Part shown: positions 1 to 9,382 of the stretch, one piece after another | How the letters are laid out: every line of letters begins with the position of its first letter | How positions within the stretch are numbered: the stretch's first letter is position 1 | Assembly (NCBI GenBank): GCA_024232355.1 | Contig: JAAEPW010000076.1 | Location: 15,672 to 79,671, forward strand | DNA: 64,000 bases | Direction: 5' to 3' | Source of the DNA: Chloroflexota bacterium | GTDB taxonomy: Bacteria; Chloroflexota; Anaerolineae; B4-G1 | Notes under the pieces: model-generated | Told to the model about the DNA's origin: nothing | Database searches by the model: none | What the model saw: the letters and a program-made list of their open reading frames with translations, nothing else | Position numbers and translations under genes: made by a program

Positions 1-104
1 GGCAATGTTAGAGACGAGCGAGATGACTTGTTCCCTGCTTGCAGTCAACCACGCTCAATAGAATAAAAGCGATCTCCCAGATCACAGAAACAAAACGCAA
101 AAGA

Positions 105-135
105 AACAGCCCCCGCTCTAGTGGCGGGGGCTGTT
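105..135 (-). terminator. Rho-independent terminator after the NUDIX gene
   Basis: A perfect 12-bp stem (AACAGCCCCCGC and its complement) encloses a 7-nt loop. Read on the minus strand, the stem is followed by a T-rich tail (TTTCTTTTGCGTTTTG). It lies 60 bp beyond the stop of the NUDIX gene and would end the sigma/anti-sigma/NUDIX transcript. The remaining bases of 1-194 show no gene. Confidence 0.85.
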
Positions 136-194
136 CCCATATCCATCAAGTCAACGGTGATGTCATACTCGACAGGCCTGACCAATGATAAGAC

Positions 195-725
195 TTATTC
201 TATGATCTCTGTTCGAGAATTACTCCATTTTTCGAGCACGATCTGGGTGGCACGGAAGGCCAACGGGGGGAGTCCGTCCCCATCTTGACCGGGTGTGAAA
301 AAAGCGACCCGGTCCACGTCATCGGCGGCCTTGGGCTCGCCTCCCAGCAGCCGGGCGCGGTAGACGATGACAATGTCGGCCCCGTACTCGTGCTCTCGTC
401 TGCCGGTCACGTAGAATAGGTCGGTGATCTCGACCTCCAGCCCGGTTTCCTCGCGGCACTCGCGCGCTGCGGTGTCGGCCGGATGTTCGCCAGACTCGAC
501 AAAGCCGCCGGGAAAGGTCCATTTGCCCTGGTGGGGTCTCATACGCCGGCGCACGAGAAGGACGCTCCCATCGCGCTCGACGATCACGCCGGCAGCGACT
601 TTGAGATCGCGAAAGACCACCCGGTCGCAGGCAGAGCAAAAGCGCCGCACGCGCCCAAAGGCTTTTCGATCTTCCAGCGCGTGACCGCAGCGAGGACAAT
701 AGTTGAGTTCGGGGGTTTTGGACAA
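195..725 (-). CDS. NUDIX hydrolase with N-terminal zinc ribbon
   Basis: This protein of about 176 residues should hydrolyse a nucleoside diphosphate linked to another moiety (NADH-pyrophosphatase/ADP-ribose type). A zinc ribbon (C10-x2-C13 and C30-x2-C33) precedes a complete Nudix box: G74, E80, then R88-E89-x2-E92-E93-x-G95. The substrate cannot be read from the sequence. The reading frame stays open to 869, but the extra part overlaps the neighbouring gene and looks non-coding. A TTG at 725 with AGGGAGG seven bases upstream is the better start. It is the last gene of a sigma/anti-sigma/NUDIX unit and is followed by a strong terminator. Confidence 0.9.
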   Translation of the reverse strand: MSKTPELNYCPRCGHALEDRKAFGRVRRFCSACDRVVFRDLKVAAGVIVERDGSVLLVRRRMRPHQGKWTFPGGFVESGEHPADTAARECREETGLEVEITDLFYVTGRREHEYGADIVIVYRARLLGGEPKAADDVDRVAFFTPGQDGDGLPPLAFRATQIVLEKWSNSRTEIIE

Positions 726-781
726 GTGATGACCTCCCTGGTTGGCGTTGATGGTCGCGGACGGGCAACCGTCCGCCGTTT

Positions 782-1975
782 TTATTGACGGCGAGCGCGC
801 CAGGCTGATACGGTGGCTATCGCCAGCCCCAGGGTTGCCAGCCCCAAGACGATCTCTAGCACGCGCCACGGCGGGGGCGTGGTGGGGAACAGACCGGATA
901 CGTCTTCTGCCTCGCCCCCAAATTCGCTTGTATTTTCGTCCTCACTTGCTGGTGTGCTGTATTCCATCGGGGTGAGGGTTGGATCACCTTCGGTCGCTCT
1001 CGCGAGCGCTGCCGCCGTGGGCGAAGCGTCTGGGGCTTTGTCGGCTTTTTCCGTTACGGTTGGGCTGGGGGGCGGGGGTGTTATAGTCGGGCTGGGGACG
1101 GGCGTAGGGGGCACGGAGGTGGGTTTTGTGGTCGGGCTGGGTAGGGGAGTGGGGGGCACAGTAGGAGGTTCCGCAGTTGGGTTAGCGCTGGGTGCAGGAG
1201 GATCAGCAGTGACCGCGGTCGCTGTGGCGGGCAGGGCAAAGAGTACCGCGGTTGGGCTGGGCGGAGGGGGCGGAAGCGTAGGTTGCTCGCTCGGTTCGCC
1301 TCCACCCATCGCGGGCACTGTCGCACTCGTACTGTCAGACGCTTCTATCGCATGATCTTCTGTCGCGCTGGTGGCCGTTGCTTCCGGTTCAGATGAGGCT
1401 TCTGCTGGCATCGGAACTTGGGTTTCTGCGGGCAATAGCTCGTAATTCAAGGCTTCTTCAGCTTCCACTATGGCCTCAGCTTCAGCCACAACCTCGACCT
1501 CGGCTGCGGCTTGTTCGGCAACGGGCGCGGCTGCTGGCATCTCCATCGGGATCTCTTCATCCATCACTTCTGCCGTTTCCCAACCGGGTGCGGAGGCAAA
1601 CTGGCGTGTGCCCGAAAGCAACAACAGATCGCCAGCCAGCACGATGGCAAACATCAAGCTGACCACGGCGGTGGCGGTCGTCAGGAACGGAGCGAGCCAG
1701 GCCCGGCGCGGACGGGCCTGTGGTACGGGCTGAGGGCGAGCGGCCATTGTCTGCGGCAGGATAAAGTTGCGCGGGAGGGGAGCGGGGGGCAGGTCGCGCA
1801 CCAACGTCACAGTACGGCGCAGCGCGTCTAGTTCGGCTTGCAACACTTGGTCGGTTGCAAGTTGGGTTTCCAGGCGCGCTCGTTCCCCGGCGCTTAATTC
1901 ATTATCCAGATATGCCGATAGCAACTCGTCCCGCTGCTCTCGTTCTCTGTCTCGCTGTTCAAACAATCGACCCAT
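782..1975 (-). CDS. Membrane anti-sigma factor-like protein
   Basis: This 397-residue protein starts 32 bp after the ECF sigma gene, with AGGAATAGGA before the ATG, and probably holds that sigma factor inactive at the membrane. Residues 17-55 (LLSAYLDNELSAGERARLE region) match the helical anti-sigma domain of the zf-HC2 type, but the usual His/Cys zinc ligands are absent. A transmembrane helix spans about 95-121. A long outer segment follows, first Ala/Glu-rich (about 130-215), then Pro/Thr/Ser-rich (about 225-330). A second hydrophobic helix (about 372-392) ends in RARRQ, so both ends are probably cytoplasmic. The outer segment could sense envelope state or span a surface layer; that is inference. 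Confidence 0.8.
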   Translation of the reverse strand: MGRLFEQRDREREQRDELLSAYLDNELSAGERARLETQLATDQVLQAELDALRRTVTLVRDLPPAPLPRNFILPQTMAARPQPVPQARPRRAWLAPFLTTATAVVSLMFAIVLAGDLLLLSGTRQFASAPGWETAEVMDEEIPMEMPAAAPVAEQAAAEVEVVAEAEAIVEAEEALNYELLPAETQVPMPAEASSEPEATATSATEDHAIEASDSTSATVPAMGGGEPSEQPTLPPPPPSPTAVLFALPATATAVTADPPAPSANPTAEPPTVPPTPLPSPTTKPTSVPPTPVPSPTITPPPPSPTVTEKADKAPDASPTAAALARATEGDPTLTPMEYSTPASEDENTSEFGGEAEDVSGLFPTTPPPWRVLEIVLGLATLGLAIATVSAWRARRQ

Positions 1976-2007
1976 TCCTATTCCTAAATCTACGTTTTTG
2001 TGCTTCT

Positions 2008-2598
2008 TTACTCAAGACGATAGCGTGTCGGTAAAAGTTCCCTCTCGGAGCGAAGATAATCGCGCAGTTTGCCCCGTGCCCGTGCCAGGCGTGATTTGAC
2101 CGTACCCAGCGCTACGTCCATCGTCTCGGCGATCTCTTGGTAGCTCATTCCCTGAACGTCGGAAAAGACCAATGTGATGCGTTGGTCGGCGGGAAGCATC
2201 TCGATACCGGCCTGGATCACGTGAGACATTTCCTGCCGTTCGATGTATTCATCTGGCCTTTCGTGCCCGTTGGTCAGCGCCGGATTCGCCTCCTCGTCCA
2301 CCTCGCCAAAATCCTCAAACGACGTGGTCGGACGGCGCTTGCGACGGCGCAGTTCGTCGTAGCAACGGTTAGAGACGATGCGCATCATGTAGGACTTGAA
2401 GGAGCCGCCCCGAAAACGGTCGAGGCTCTGGTAGGCAGAGATAAAGGCATCCTGGGTGGCGTCGGCAGCCGAGGCGGGGTCGCTCATGATGCGATAGGCG
2501 AGGTTATAGACCTGCTGCTGGTAGGTCAGCACCAACTCGTTAAAGGCGTCTACCTTGCCCTGCTGGGCGGCGGCGATCAGGCTCGCTTCGTCTATCAT
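2008..2598 (-). CDS. ECF-type RNA polymerase sigma factor
   Basis: A sigma-70 family ECF (sigma-E-like) factor of 196 residues. Region 2 is visible as LAYRIMSDPASAADATQDAF followed by RFRGGSFKSYMMRIVSN, and region 4 as LPADQRITLVFSDVQGMS then an HTH ending GTVKSRLARAR. The Asp/Glu-rich linker between them is about 45 residues. I place the start at the ATG at 2598 (MIDEASL); a GTG at 2616 is also in frame, and neither has a clear ribosome site. It is followed directly by the anti-sigma-like gene, the classical arrangement for a membrane-controlled ECF pair. The signal it answers is not visible. Confidence 0.92.
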   Translation of the reverse strand: MIDEASLIAAAQQGKVDAFNELVLTYQQQVYNLAYRIMSDPASAADATQDAFISAYQSLDRFRGGSFKSYMMRIVSNRCYDELRRRKRRPTTSFEDFGEVDEEANPALTNGHERPDEYIERQEMSHVIQAGIEMLPADQRITLVFSDVQGMSYQEIAETMDVALGTVKSRLARARGKLRDYLRSERELLPTRYRLE

Positions 2599-2701
2599 GT
2601 GGGGGCATGATACCACAGAAATAGCGGGCGGAAAATTGATTCAACTGGGAGCGTCATACATTGATTCTTCCATCAAAGTTGTGTACGCGTGTACATACCA
2701 T

Positions 2702-3214
2702 TCAAGGGTTGCGGTAGTAGGATTGCACCCAAACGTCACCCTCCAATGCACCAGGATGGGAAATCTCAGTACCAAACACAAAAATACTTGGCACTGGATA
2801 GGACTTGAATGGCTCCAGATCCGTCTGTGGCGTAGGCCAGACCCAATTAAGAATGTGCGATTCGCCCGGCTCTAGCGTTACGTGGGCTAGTTCAGAGGTC
2901 AGTTCCCGTTCATCCAACCAGCGCTCTCCTTCAACGAGGATGTCTAGTGCCGGTTTGTCGCCGCCATTGAAATCGAGAGTCTCGTCAGAGATGTTGGTGA
3001 CGGTGAAGGTGATGTGGATCGGTTCACCAAAGTCATATTTTTTCTTGTCGGTGCATATCTGAGACGCATAGGTTTTTCTATCATTGTGTGCCACGTCGCA
3101 GTTCTTGCTCAAACCGAGAAGATCCGAGAGCCACAGAGCAAGAATGGTCAACAAGATAAGGAACAAGGGGATAGCAGGGATGAGCAGTAGAGATAGGCAG
3201 TTCTTCTTTTTCAT
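2702..3214 (-). CDS. Membrane-anchored Ig-fold protein, BsuPI-like
   Basis: About 170 residues from the MKKKNC start, where GAGAGA lies upstream; the frame is open to 3286. A basic N-terminus and one long hydrophobic helix (about residues 6-32) suggest an uncleaved anchor. The outer part contains FGEPIHITFTVTNISDETLDF, which resembles the Ig-like strand pattern of BsuPI (intracellular proteinase inhibitor-like) domains, ending with a Trp/Pro-rich stretch. The function is unknown. It stands between the ECF sigma gene and the histidine kinases, without obvious coupling to either. Confidence 0.65.
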   Translation of the reverse strand: MKKKNCLSLLLIPAIPLFLILLTILALWLSDLLGLSKNCDVAHNDRKTYASQICTDKKKYDFGEPIHITFTVTNISDETLDFNGGDKPALDILVEGERWLDERELTSELAHVTLEPGESHILNWVWPTPQTDLEPFKSYPVPSIFVFGTEISHPGALEGDVWVQSYYRNP

Positions 3215-3380
3215 CAAGACATCTCTCGTTAGGGTCACTGATGGCAGCAGCACAACAGAGGAATTATGCTTTGCATGGGACGCCACCGAGACCCTGCACT
3301 TGACAGTTCAGGACAAGTGCGGTGGCTGGGAGCAGCGGTTGAGCAGAAATGCACAAGAGTGGAAAAGTGGAACGTACCAA

Positions 3381-5747
3381 TCAGTGCGGCGCGCTTGGCA
3401 AGGTAAAGAAAAAGGCGCTTCCATGACCGATCTCGCTCTCGATGCCAACCCGCCCGCCCATTTTTTCCACGATACGCTGCACGATGGACAGTCCCAGTCC
3501 GTATCCCTCGGCACTGATTTGGTGGAGCCGCGTAAAGGGGGTGAATAATTGGTCTTGCTCTTCTGGCGTGAGCCCGGGGCCATTGTCACGTACCCAGAAG
3601 CGGACGGTGTCATCCTTTTGCTTTGTAGCGCCCAGTTCGACATGGGGAGGTCGTCCGCCGTACTTGAGCGCGTTGCTGATAAAGTTGGTCCATACCTGTT
3701 CGACCCACGGACCGCGCCCCAGCGCTGTCGGCCAATCGTTTGTCACGATGATCTCGGCCTGGTATTTGGCGATCAGAGGAGTCAAGCGCTCATGGGTTTC
3801 GATCACGATACGGTCCATATTCAAAGGTTCTATTTCGACCTCTTCCATCTTGCGGACGCTAGCCAGCAAAAGTAATTCATCGATGATAGAATTCATCTTG
3901 TCTCCGGTCAGGGTGATCGTTTGCAGGTTTTGGCGCAGGTCTTGACCAGACATCTGGCTGTATTTTTGTTCCAGCAAATTACTAAAACCGATGAGCGAAC
4001 TCAACGGCGTCTTGAGATCGTGGGCCACGGTATGGGCAAAGGCGTCCAATTCCTCATTGCGCGCTTGCAGCTTGACAGTGCGCTGGCGCAGTTCCTTGAC
4101 CAGGCGGGCATTGTCGACAGTGATGGCCGCTTGCCGCATTACCATTTGCCCCGTCGCAACCTCGCTCTCGGTGAAACGGCGCGGGGTATGGTTATCCCAA
4201 ACCAGGGAAAAGCCGAGTTTAACATCACTGGTCACCATCGGCAGCAGCAACATAGATTGAGCATTATGCGCACTTAATCCGGCCAGCAGGTGGGGATCCG
4301 CTTGGGGATCATTCGCGTGTACTTGTAGAGGGTTGCCCTGAGCCAGAGCCTCCGTTACAAAAGGGATCTTGGCCAGCGTACGGGTGCGCCCCAGATCTGC
4401 ATGTCGCGTTTGATCGATGCTGGTTCTCTCTGGGGCCATATAGTGGGTAGTTAGGGTAATGGCGTCGGCTTGTTCGTTCAAGCAGCAGATTTCGGCGCTG
4501 GTGCCATTCAGGATTTCGCACAGGCTGCGGGTTACATAGGACATGATCTGGTCTGTATCGAGAGTGGATGAGAGAGCCATCGTCACGCTGTGCAGCATCG
4601 TGGCCTCACGCAGTCTCACTCTCACCTGCTCATAGAGACGTGAGTTTTCGATGGCTAGCGCCACGTGGTGGCCAAAGGCCGAGACCATGCGAGATGTCTC
4701 TTGGTCGTAGGTATTGGGACAATGCGAGTTCATCATCAATATACCAATGACCTTGTCTCTACTGATCAACGGAACGCCCATCCAGGAGCGGATCCATTCC
4801 GCTCCTTCGAGCAAGCGCCAATTGGGGTCTTGAGACACGTCTGGAACAATGACGGGGGCACATTCGTGTACGGTCCGTTGTACCAAGGGAAGTTCCCCCA
4901 AGTCGAACCGTTTCGGCAAGATGCGCTCTTGACTGTGAGAGGCCACCATCCACCAATGCTCACCCCGCAGCATGCTGATCAGAGCGGTATCATAGGGCAC
5001 TACCCGCTCGAGTTCATCCAGGGCACGCTCTAACAGCTTGTCCAATCGTAGAGTTGTGCTCAGCGATTTGGCAACATCGAGCAAAACAGCCAATTCTTGA
5101 TTGCGATGCTGCAATGTTTTCTCGACTTGCTCTCGGTCTCTGGCTTGCTGTTTTAACGCGGCGTTGGTCTCGGAAAGCTCGACTGTCCGCTCCTCGACTC
5201 GTTTTTCCAACTCGTCGTGCGATTCTTGTAGTGCCTCTACCAAACGCGCGTTTTCGATGGTGACCGTCGCTTGGGCAGCCAGCACGGCTAGCGTCTCGAC
5301 ATCCTCTGGGGTGAATTCTGCGTTGCTTTGCTTGTTTGCCACCTCTAGCACGCCGATCCGGCGATCCTTGAACTGCAACGGCACCGCTAGCAGCGAGTAT
5401 GCTTCAAAGCCAATTTGTTCTTCTACCGCTTTGTAATAACGGGGATCGGTGCGGACGTCTGGAACGATCTGTGGCTCTCCGGAGGTAAAGGCGATGCCGG
5501 CGATGGAATCATCGACGGGTACGGGGATGTTGGCAAGTTCGTCGGCCAGGGCTCGGGCTGCGATAAAGCGCAGTTCGCCCGCGTGCTCGTCGAACAGCAA
5601 GATGCTGGCTACTTGGCTGTTGGTCAGTTCGGCTGCCGCTTCTACGATTTTGTGCAGCAGGCTTTTCCGAGATACCGTGGCGGTCAGTTCGCGGCTGATT
5701 TCCAGGACGCGGTTCATTCGCTGCTGTTTGGTTTGTACGTCGCTCAT
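3381..5747 (-). CDS. Soluble multi-GAF sensor histidine kinase
   Basis: A 788-residue cytoplasmic kinase with no transmembrane helix. Domains in order: GAF (about 15-170), coiled coil (about 172-215), GAF (about 220-375), a third GAF-like domain (about 385-555), then HisKA with the phospho-accepting His576 in AHTVAHDLKTPL. The C-terminal HATPase_c domain carries NALKYGG (N box), DNGPGL (G1) and GLGLSIV (G2). GAF domains usually bind small molecules, cofactors or NO; no cofactor-binding Cys is evident to me. It starts 39 bp after its larger paralogue and is probably co-transcribed. No response regulator is adjacent. Confidence 0.93.
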   Translation of the reverse strand: MSDVQTKQQRMNRVLEISRELTATVSRKSLLHKIVEAAAELTNSQVASILLFDEHAGELRFIAARALADELANIPVPVDDSIAGIAFTSGEPQIVPDVRTDPRYYKAVEEQIGFEAYSLLAVPLQFKDRRIGVLEVANKQSNAEFTPEDVETLAVLAAQATVTIENARLVEALQESHDELEKRVEERTVELSETNAALKQQARDREQVEKTLQHRNQELAVLLDVAKSLSTTLRLDKLLERALDELERVVPYDTALISMLRGEHWWMVASHSQERILPKRFDLGELPLVQRTVHECAPVIVPDVSQDPNWRLLEGAEWIRSWMGVPLISRDKVIGILMMNSHCPNTYDQETSRMVSAFGHHVALAIENSRLYEQVRVRLREATMLHSVTMALSSTLDTDQIMSYVTRSLCEILNGTSAEICCLNEQADAITLTTHYMAPERTSIDQTRHADLGRTRTLAKIPFVTEALAQGNPLQVHANDPQADPHLLAGLSAHNAQSMLLLPMVTSDVKLGFSLVWDNHTPRRFTESEVATGQMVMRQAAITVDNARLVKELRQRTVKLQARNEELDAFAHTVAHDLKTPLSSLIGFSNLLEQKYSQMSGQDLRQNLQTITLTGDKMNSIIDELLLLASVRKMEEVEIEPLNMDRIVIETHERLTPLIAKYQAEIIVTNDWPTALGRGPWVEQVWTNFISNALKYGGRPPHVELGATKQKDDTVRFWVRDNGPGLTPEEQDQLFTPFTRLHQISAEGYGLGLSIVQRIVEKMGGRVGIESEIGHGSAFFFTLPSAPH

Positions 5748-5786
5748 TTTTCGACATCCTTCCCGCCCAAACGCACCAAAATGTAC

Positions 5787-8700
5787 CTATTCACAGGGTG
5801 TCATTGGCAAAATAAAGACAAAGGTGCTTCCTTTCCCCACATGGCTCTCTACACCAACTTGCCCGCCCATCTTTTCTACGATGCGCCGCACGATGGACAG
5901 CCCCAGTCCGTGCCCCTTGGCACGCGCCTGATCGAGCCGTGTGAACGGTACGAACAACTGGGATTGATCCTCTGGTGTGAGGCCGGGGCCATTATCGCGC
6001 ACCCAAAAGCGGACGGTATTATCCTCCTGCTCTGCCGCGCCCAACTCGACGCGTGGGGGCCGGCCGCCATACTTGAGCGCGTTGCTCACATAGTTGACCC
6101 ACACTTCTTCGACCCACTGACCGCGGCCCAACACCACCGGCCAGTCGTCCATCACAACGATCTCGGCTTGGTGTTCGGCGATCATCGTGGACATGCGTTT
6201 TTGAGCGTCGGTCACAATGCTGGACATGTCCAGAGGCTCCATCTTGACCTTTTCCATCTGGCGCACGCTGGCCAGGATGAGCAACTCGTTAATGATCGTG
6301 TCCAGCTTTTTCCCGCTCTGTGCGATCATTTGCAAATCGTCACGCATCTCTTGATCTGACATTTCGGTGAATCTCTTTTCCAGAAAACGAGCAAAACCGA
6401 TCAGCGAATTCAGTGGATTCTTGAGGTCGTGGGCCACAGTATGAGCAAAGGCATCCAGCTCTTCGTTGCGCGATTGAAGTTCGGTGGTACGCTGGCGCAG
6501 CACCTCGACCAATCTGGCGTTGTCGATGGTGATGGTCGCCTGATGGACCAAGGTTTGGCCCATAGATATCTCGCCCTCGGTAAAGTGGCGGGGGGTGTGG
6601 CTTTCCCACACCTGGGCAAAACCCAATACACGATCACCGATCACCATCGGCAAAAGTAACAGGGCCTTTACTCGATAGTTCTTTAATTGGGTTTGCAAGT
6701 GTGGGGCCACTTGGAGGTCATCCACCCGAACTTGTATGGGACGACGCTGGGTCAGAGTGTCCACTGCGGCAGGGATATCGGTCAGTGCGTGGGTTTGCCC
6801 CAGGCTTAAACGTCGCTCCTCTCTCGTGCCATCAAAAGCCACATAATCGGCAATGATGGTCGTGTTGGCCGATGGCAACGATTGATCGGCCTCTTGATCC
6901 AGATTATAGATCTTGATGCTGGTGACGTTCAGGACCTCGCACAGGCTACGGGCCACATAGGGCAGAATCTGGTCCAGATCGAGGGTGTACGAGAGGGCGG
7001 TCGTCACGCTGTGAAGCAGATTGGCCTCCCGCAATTTTGCTTGCACCTGTTCATACAGACGCGAGTTCTCCAGGGCCAAGACGACTTGGTGTGCAAAAGC
7101 AAAGGCCGGCCGGGCGGCTTCTTTGTCATAGGTAAAGGGTTGGTGAGAATTCATCATCAATACGCCGATGACATCACCCTTGGCGGTCAACGGCACGCCC
7201 AACCACGAACGGACCGAGCCAAGCCCCACGACCGGAGACCAGTCCGGCTCTTGTTGTACGTCGGGCACGATGACCGGGCCGCACTCGCGAACGACCCGTT
7301 GCACCAGAGGACGTTCTTCCAGAGTAAATCCCCTCAAAGCGATTTGCTCCGCGCCACGAGAAGCGACGGTCCAGCAGCGGTCATCGCGCACCATGCTGAT
7401 CAACGCTGCGTCGTACGGCACGACCCGCTGAAGTTCGTCCATGGCGCGCTCTAGCAGTTTATCCAGCCGCAGCGTGGTGCTCAGTGCCTTGGCCGTGTCG
7501 AGTAATGTGTGAGACACTTGGCGTTCGCGCACGGTATCTCTGAAAAGGCGGGCGTTCTCCACCGCTACGCCGATCTGCTGGCCTATGGCGGTCAACAGCA
7601 CGCGGTCTGTCTCTGAGATCGAGTGCGGCTCGGTATCGAAAAGGCATAGAGAACCCAATGTGCGATCCTGATAGATGATTGGTGTAACCGCATAGGATCG
7701 CATACCCGCATTCGACAGGGCCAGTGGGGTGTCTATCGATGCGTTTTTGTACAGATCCTCTATGTACTGAGGTTTCCCTTCTCGGTACAGAAAATCGCAC
7801 AGCGTGCCACGCGCACTATGAGTTTGGAGATGATCGATAAAAGTCTGCGGCAAGCCCATGTGCGTAGAGAGCACCATGTTCTCCATCTGCTCGTCGGCCA
7901 AAGCGATCAGGCCTCCCGTGAATCCCAGTGTGTTGACGGTGCGCAAGAGGGCTTGATCCAGAATATCCTGCAACTCGAACGATGTGGATAGGGCTTGGGA
8001 TACTGCGTTGAGGGTGGCCAGTTCTTGATTGCGACGCTGCAACGCATCTTCTGCCCGCGCGCGCTCGGTGATTTCACGTTCGCGTTGTTCGACGGCGTTT
8101 ACCAGTTCGGCAGTCCGTTCCTCGACCAACTCTTCTAGGTGATCGCGATGTCTACGCAACTCGTGCTCCGCCCGCATCCGCTCGGCAAGCTCTTGCTGGA
8201 GTTGTCCATATAGCCGAGCGTTCTCGATGGCGATAGCCGCATGATTGGCAAACGCTTGCAGGTATTCTCCTTCCCTCTGGCTGAAAAAGCCCGGCGTGGC
8301 GCTATTCACGTTCAGGAAACCGATCACTTGATTTTGGATGCGGATCGGAGCGCCCGCATAGGACTTTATCCAGACGTGCTCGGGTCGAGAATATACCCAC
8401 TCCTCATCGCGTTCCACGTAGGGAATCACCACCGGTTGGCCGGTTTCCTGCATATTGCGCATGGCGGCCACATCGGACACATTAAAGTTGATGGGCGTGG
8501 GCGTCTCTGTGACCTGTAACTGTTCGTAGCCGTGACCACGAAAAACACGGACCACTTCTGGCCCCTCGATAAGCATGATGTTTGCCGCGGCGTCGGGCAT
8601 CACATAGCTGACCTGTTCCAGGATACGGCGGAGTACCACGTCGTAACTCAGGATGCTGCTCAGCGCTGTGCTGGCCTGGCGCAATGCTTGGGCTAGATCA

Positions 8701-9233
8701 CGGGCCTCTTGCAGCGTTTCCACCAGCCGCGCATTTTCGATGGCTATCGTCGCCTGGGCAGCCAATGCAGTCAGCGTTTCTAAATCCTCTTGGTGGAATT
8801 CGATGCCATTATCTTGTTTGTTCGCTACCTCGATCACGCCGATTCGACGGTCTTTGAACTGCAACGGCGCTGCCAGCAACGAGTGTGCCTCGAAACCAAT
8901 TTGCTGTTCCACTTGTTTATAGTAGCGGGGATCGGTGCGGACGTTGGAGACGATCTGCGGCTCGCCGGACGTAAACGCCAGGCCAGCGATGGAGCCATCC
9001 ACCGGCACGGGGATGTCGGCGAGTTGGCTAGCCAGTGCTTTGGCCGCGATAAAGCGTAACTGCTCTGTTTGCTCGTCAAATAATAGGATGCTTGCCACTT
9101 CACTGCCGGTCAACTCGGCGGCTGCTTGTACGATTTTCTGCAGCAAACTTTCCAGAGACACAGTGGCGGTCAGTTCGCGGCTGATTTCCAGTATCCGGTT
9201 CATTCGCTGATGCTGGATTTCTACATTGTCCAT
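5787..9233 (-). CDS. Soluble multi-GAF sensor histidine kinase (five GAF-like domains)
   Basis: A 1148-residue cytoplasmic kinase. GAF-like domains lie at about 15-170, 185-345, 415-565, 585-740 and 750-920, with a Glu/Arg-rich coiled coil at about 345-405. HisKA follows with His935 in AHTVAHDLKNPL, and the HATPase domain has NALKYGG, DNGPGL and GLGLSIV. The first GAF and the last three modules are very close to those of the downstream 788-residue kinase. The two genes are therefore tandem duplicates, differing by two extra GAF domains and the long coiled coil here. The ligands and the partner response regulator are unknown. Confidence 0.93.
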   Translation of the reverse strand: MDNVEIQHQRMNRILEISRELTATVSLESLLQKIVQAAAELTGSEVASILLFDEQTEQLRFIAAKALASQLADIPVPVDGSIAGLAFTSGEPQIVSNVRTDPRYYKQVEQQIGFEAHSLLAAPLQFKDRRIGVIEVANKQDNGIEFHQEDLETLTALAAQATIAIENARLVETLQEARDLAQALRQASTALSSILSYDVVLRRILEQVSYVMPDAAANIMLIEGPEVVRVFRGHGYEQLQVTETPTPINFNVSDVAAMRNMQETGQPVVIPYVERDEEWVYSRPEHVWIKSYAGAPIRIQNQVIGFLNVNSATPGFFSQREGEYLQAFANHAAIAIENARLYGQLQQELAERMRAEHELRRHRDHLEELVEERTAELVNAVEQREREITERARAEDALQRRNQELATLNAVSQALSTSFELQDILDQALLRTVNTLGFTGGLIALADEQMENMVLSTHMGLPQTFIDHLQTHSARGTLCDFLYREGKPQYIEDLYKNASIDTPLALSNAGMRSYAVTPIIYQDRTLGSLCLFDTEPHSISETDRVLLTAIGQQIGVAVENARLFRDTVRERQVSHTLLDTAKALSTTLRLDKLLERAMDELQRVVPYDAALISMVRDDRCWTVASRGAEQIALRGFTLEERPLVQRVVRECGPVIVPDVQQEPDWSPVVGLGSVRSWLGVPLTAKGDVIGVLMMNSHQPFTYDKEAARPAFAFAHQVVLALENSRLYEQVQAKLREANLLHSVTTALSYTLDLDQILPYVARSLCEVLNVTSIKIYNLDQEADQSLPSANTTIIADYVAFDGTREERRLSLGQTHALTDIPAAVDTLTQRRPIQVRVDDLQVAPHLQTQLKNYRVKALLLLPMVIGDRVLGFAQVWESHTPRHFTEGEISMGQTLVHQATITIDNARLVEVLRQRTTELQSRNEELDAFAHTVAHDLKNPLNSLIGFARFLEKRFTEMSDQEMRDDLQMIAQSGKKLDTIINELLILASVRQMEKVKMEPLDMSSIVTDAQKRMSTMIAEHQAEIVVMDDWPVVLGRGQWVEEVWVNYVSNALKYGGRPPRVELGAAEQEDNTVRFWVRDNGPGLTPEDQSQLFVPFTRLDQARAKGHGLGLSIVRRIVEKMGGQVGVESHVGKGSTFVFILPMTPCE

Positions 9234-9365
9234 TACTTGCTCTTTTTTGCCCGAATGTATCTATTTTTGCGTGAAAAAAGGCCTGTTTTTTCCTGCCCGG
9301 ACTATTGAGGACAAGGCCGTTTCAACTATACAATACTTTTTATGGATTTAGATTACAGTTCCGTT

Positions 9366-9382
9366 ACAGGAAAGTTTCCTGT
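9366..9382. repeat. 17-bp palindrome at the end of the Memo-AMMECR1 gene
   Basis: ACAGGAAA-G-TTTCCTGT is a perfect palindrome with a one-base centre that touches the stop codon of the Memo-AMMECR1 fusion gene. No U-rich tail follows on the minus strand, so it is not a standard terminator. It could be a protein-binding site for the kinase genes downstream, or a processing hairpin; the sequence does not decide. Confidence 0.3.

Noticed and set aside
1080..1330. Low-complexity G-rich DNA considered as a structural or repeat element
   Set aside because: It encodes the Pro/Thr-rich outer segment of the anti-sigma-like protein on the other strand.
2680..2697. Near-palindrome GTGTACGCGTGTAC upstream of the sigma gene, considered as an operator
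   Set aside because: The centre is not symmetric and no second copy is found nearby.
5415..6359. Long plus-strand open frame across the two histidine kinase genes
   Set aside because: It is antisense to two clearly recognised kinases, and its translation shows no family pattern.
9273..9291. A/T-flanked GGCCT hairpin between the kinase and the Memo-AMMECR1 genes, considered as a terminator
   Set aside because: The stem pairs poorly once the off-centre bases are counted, and most pairs are A-T.
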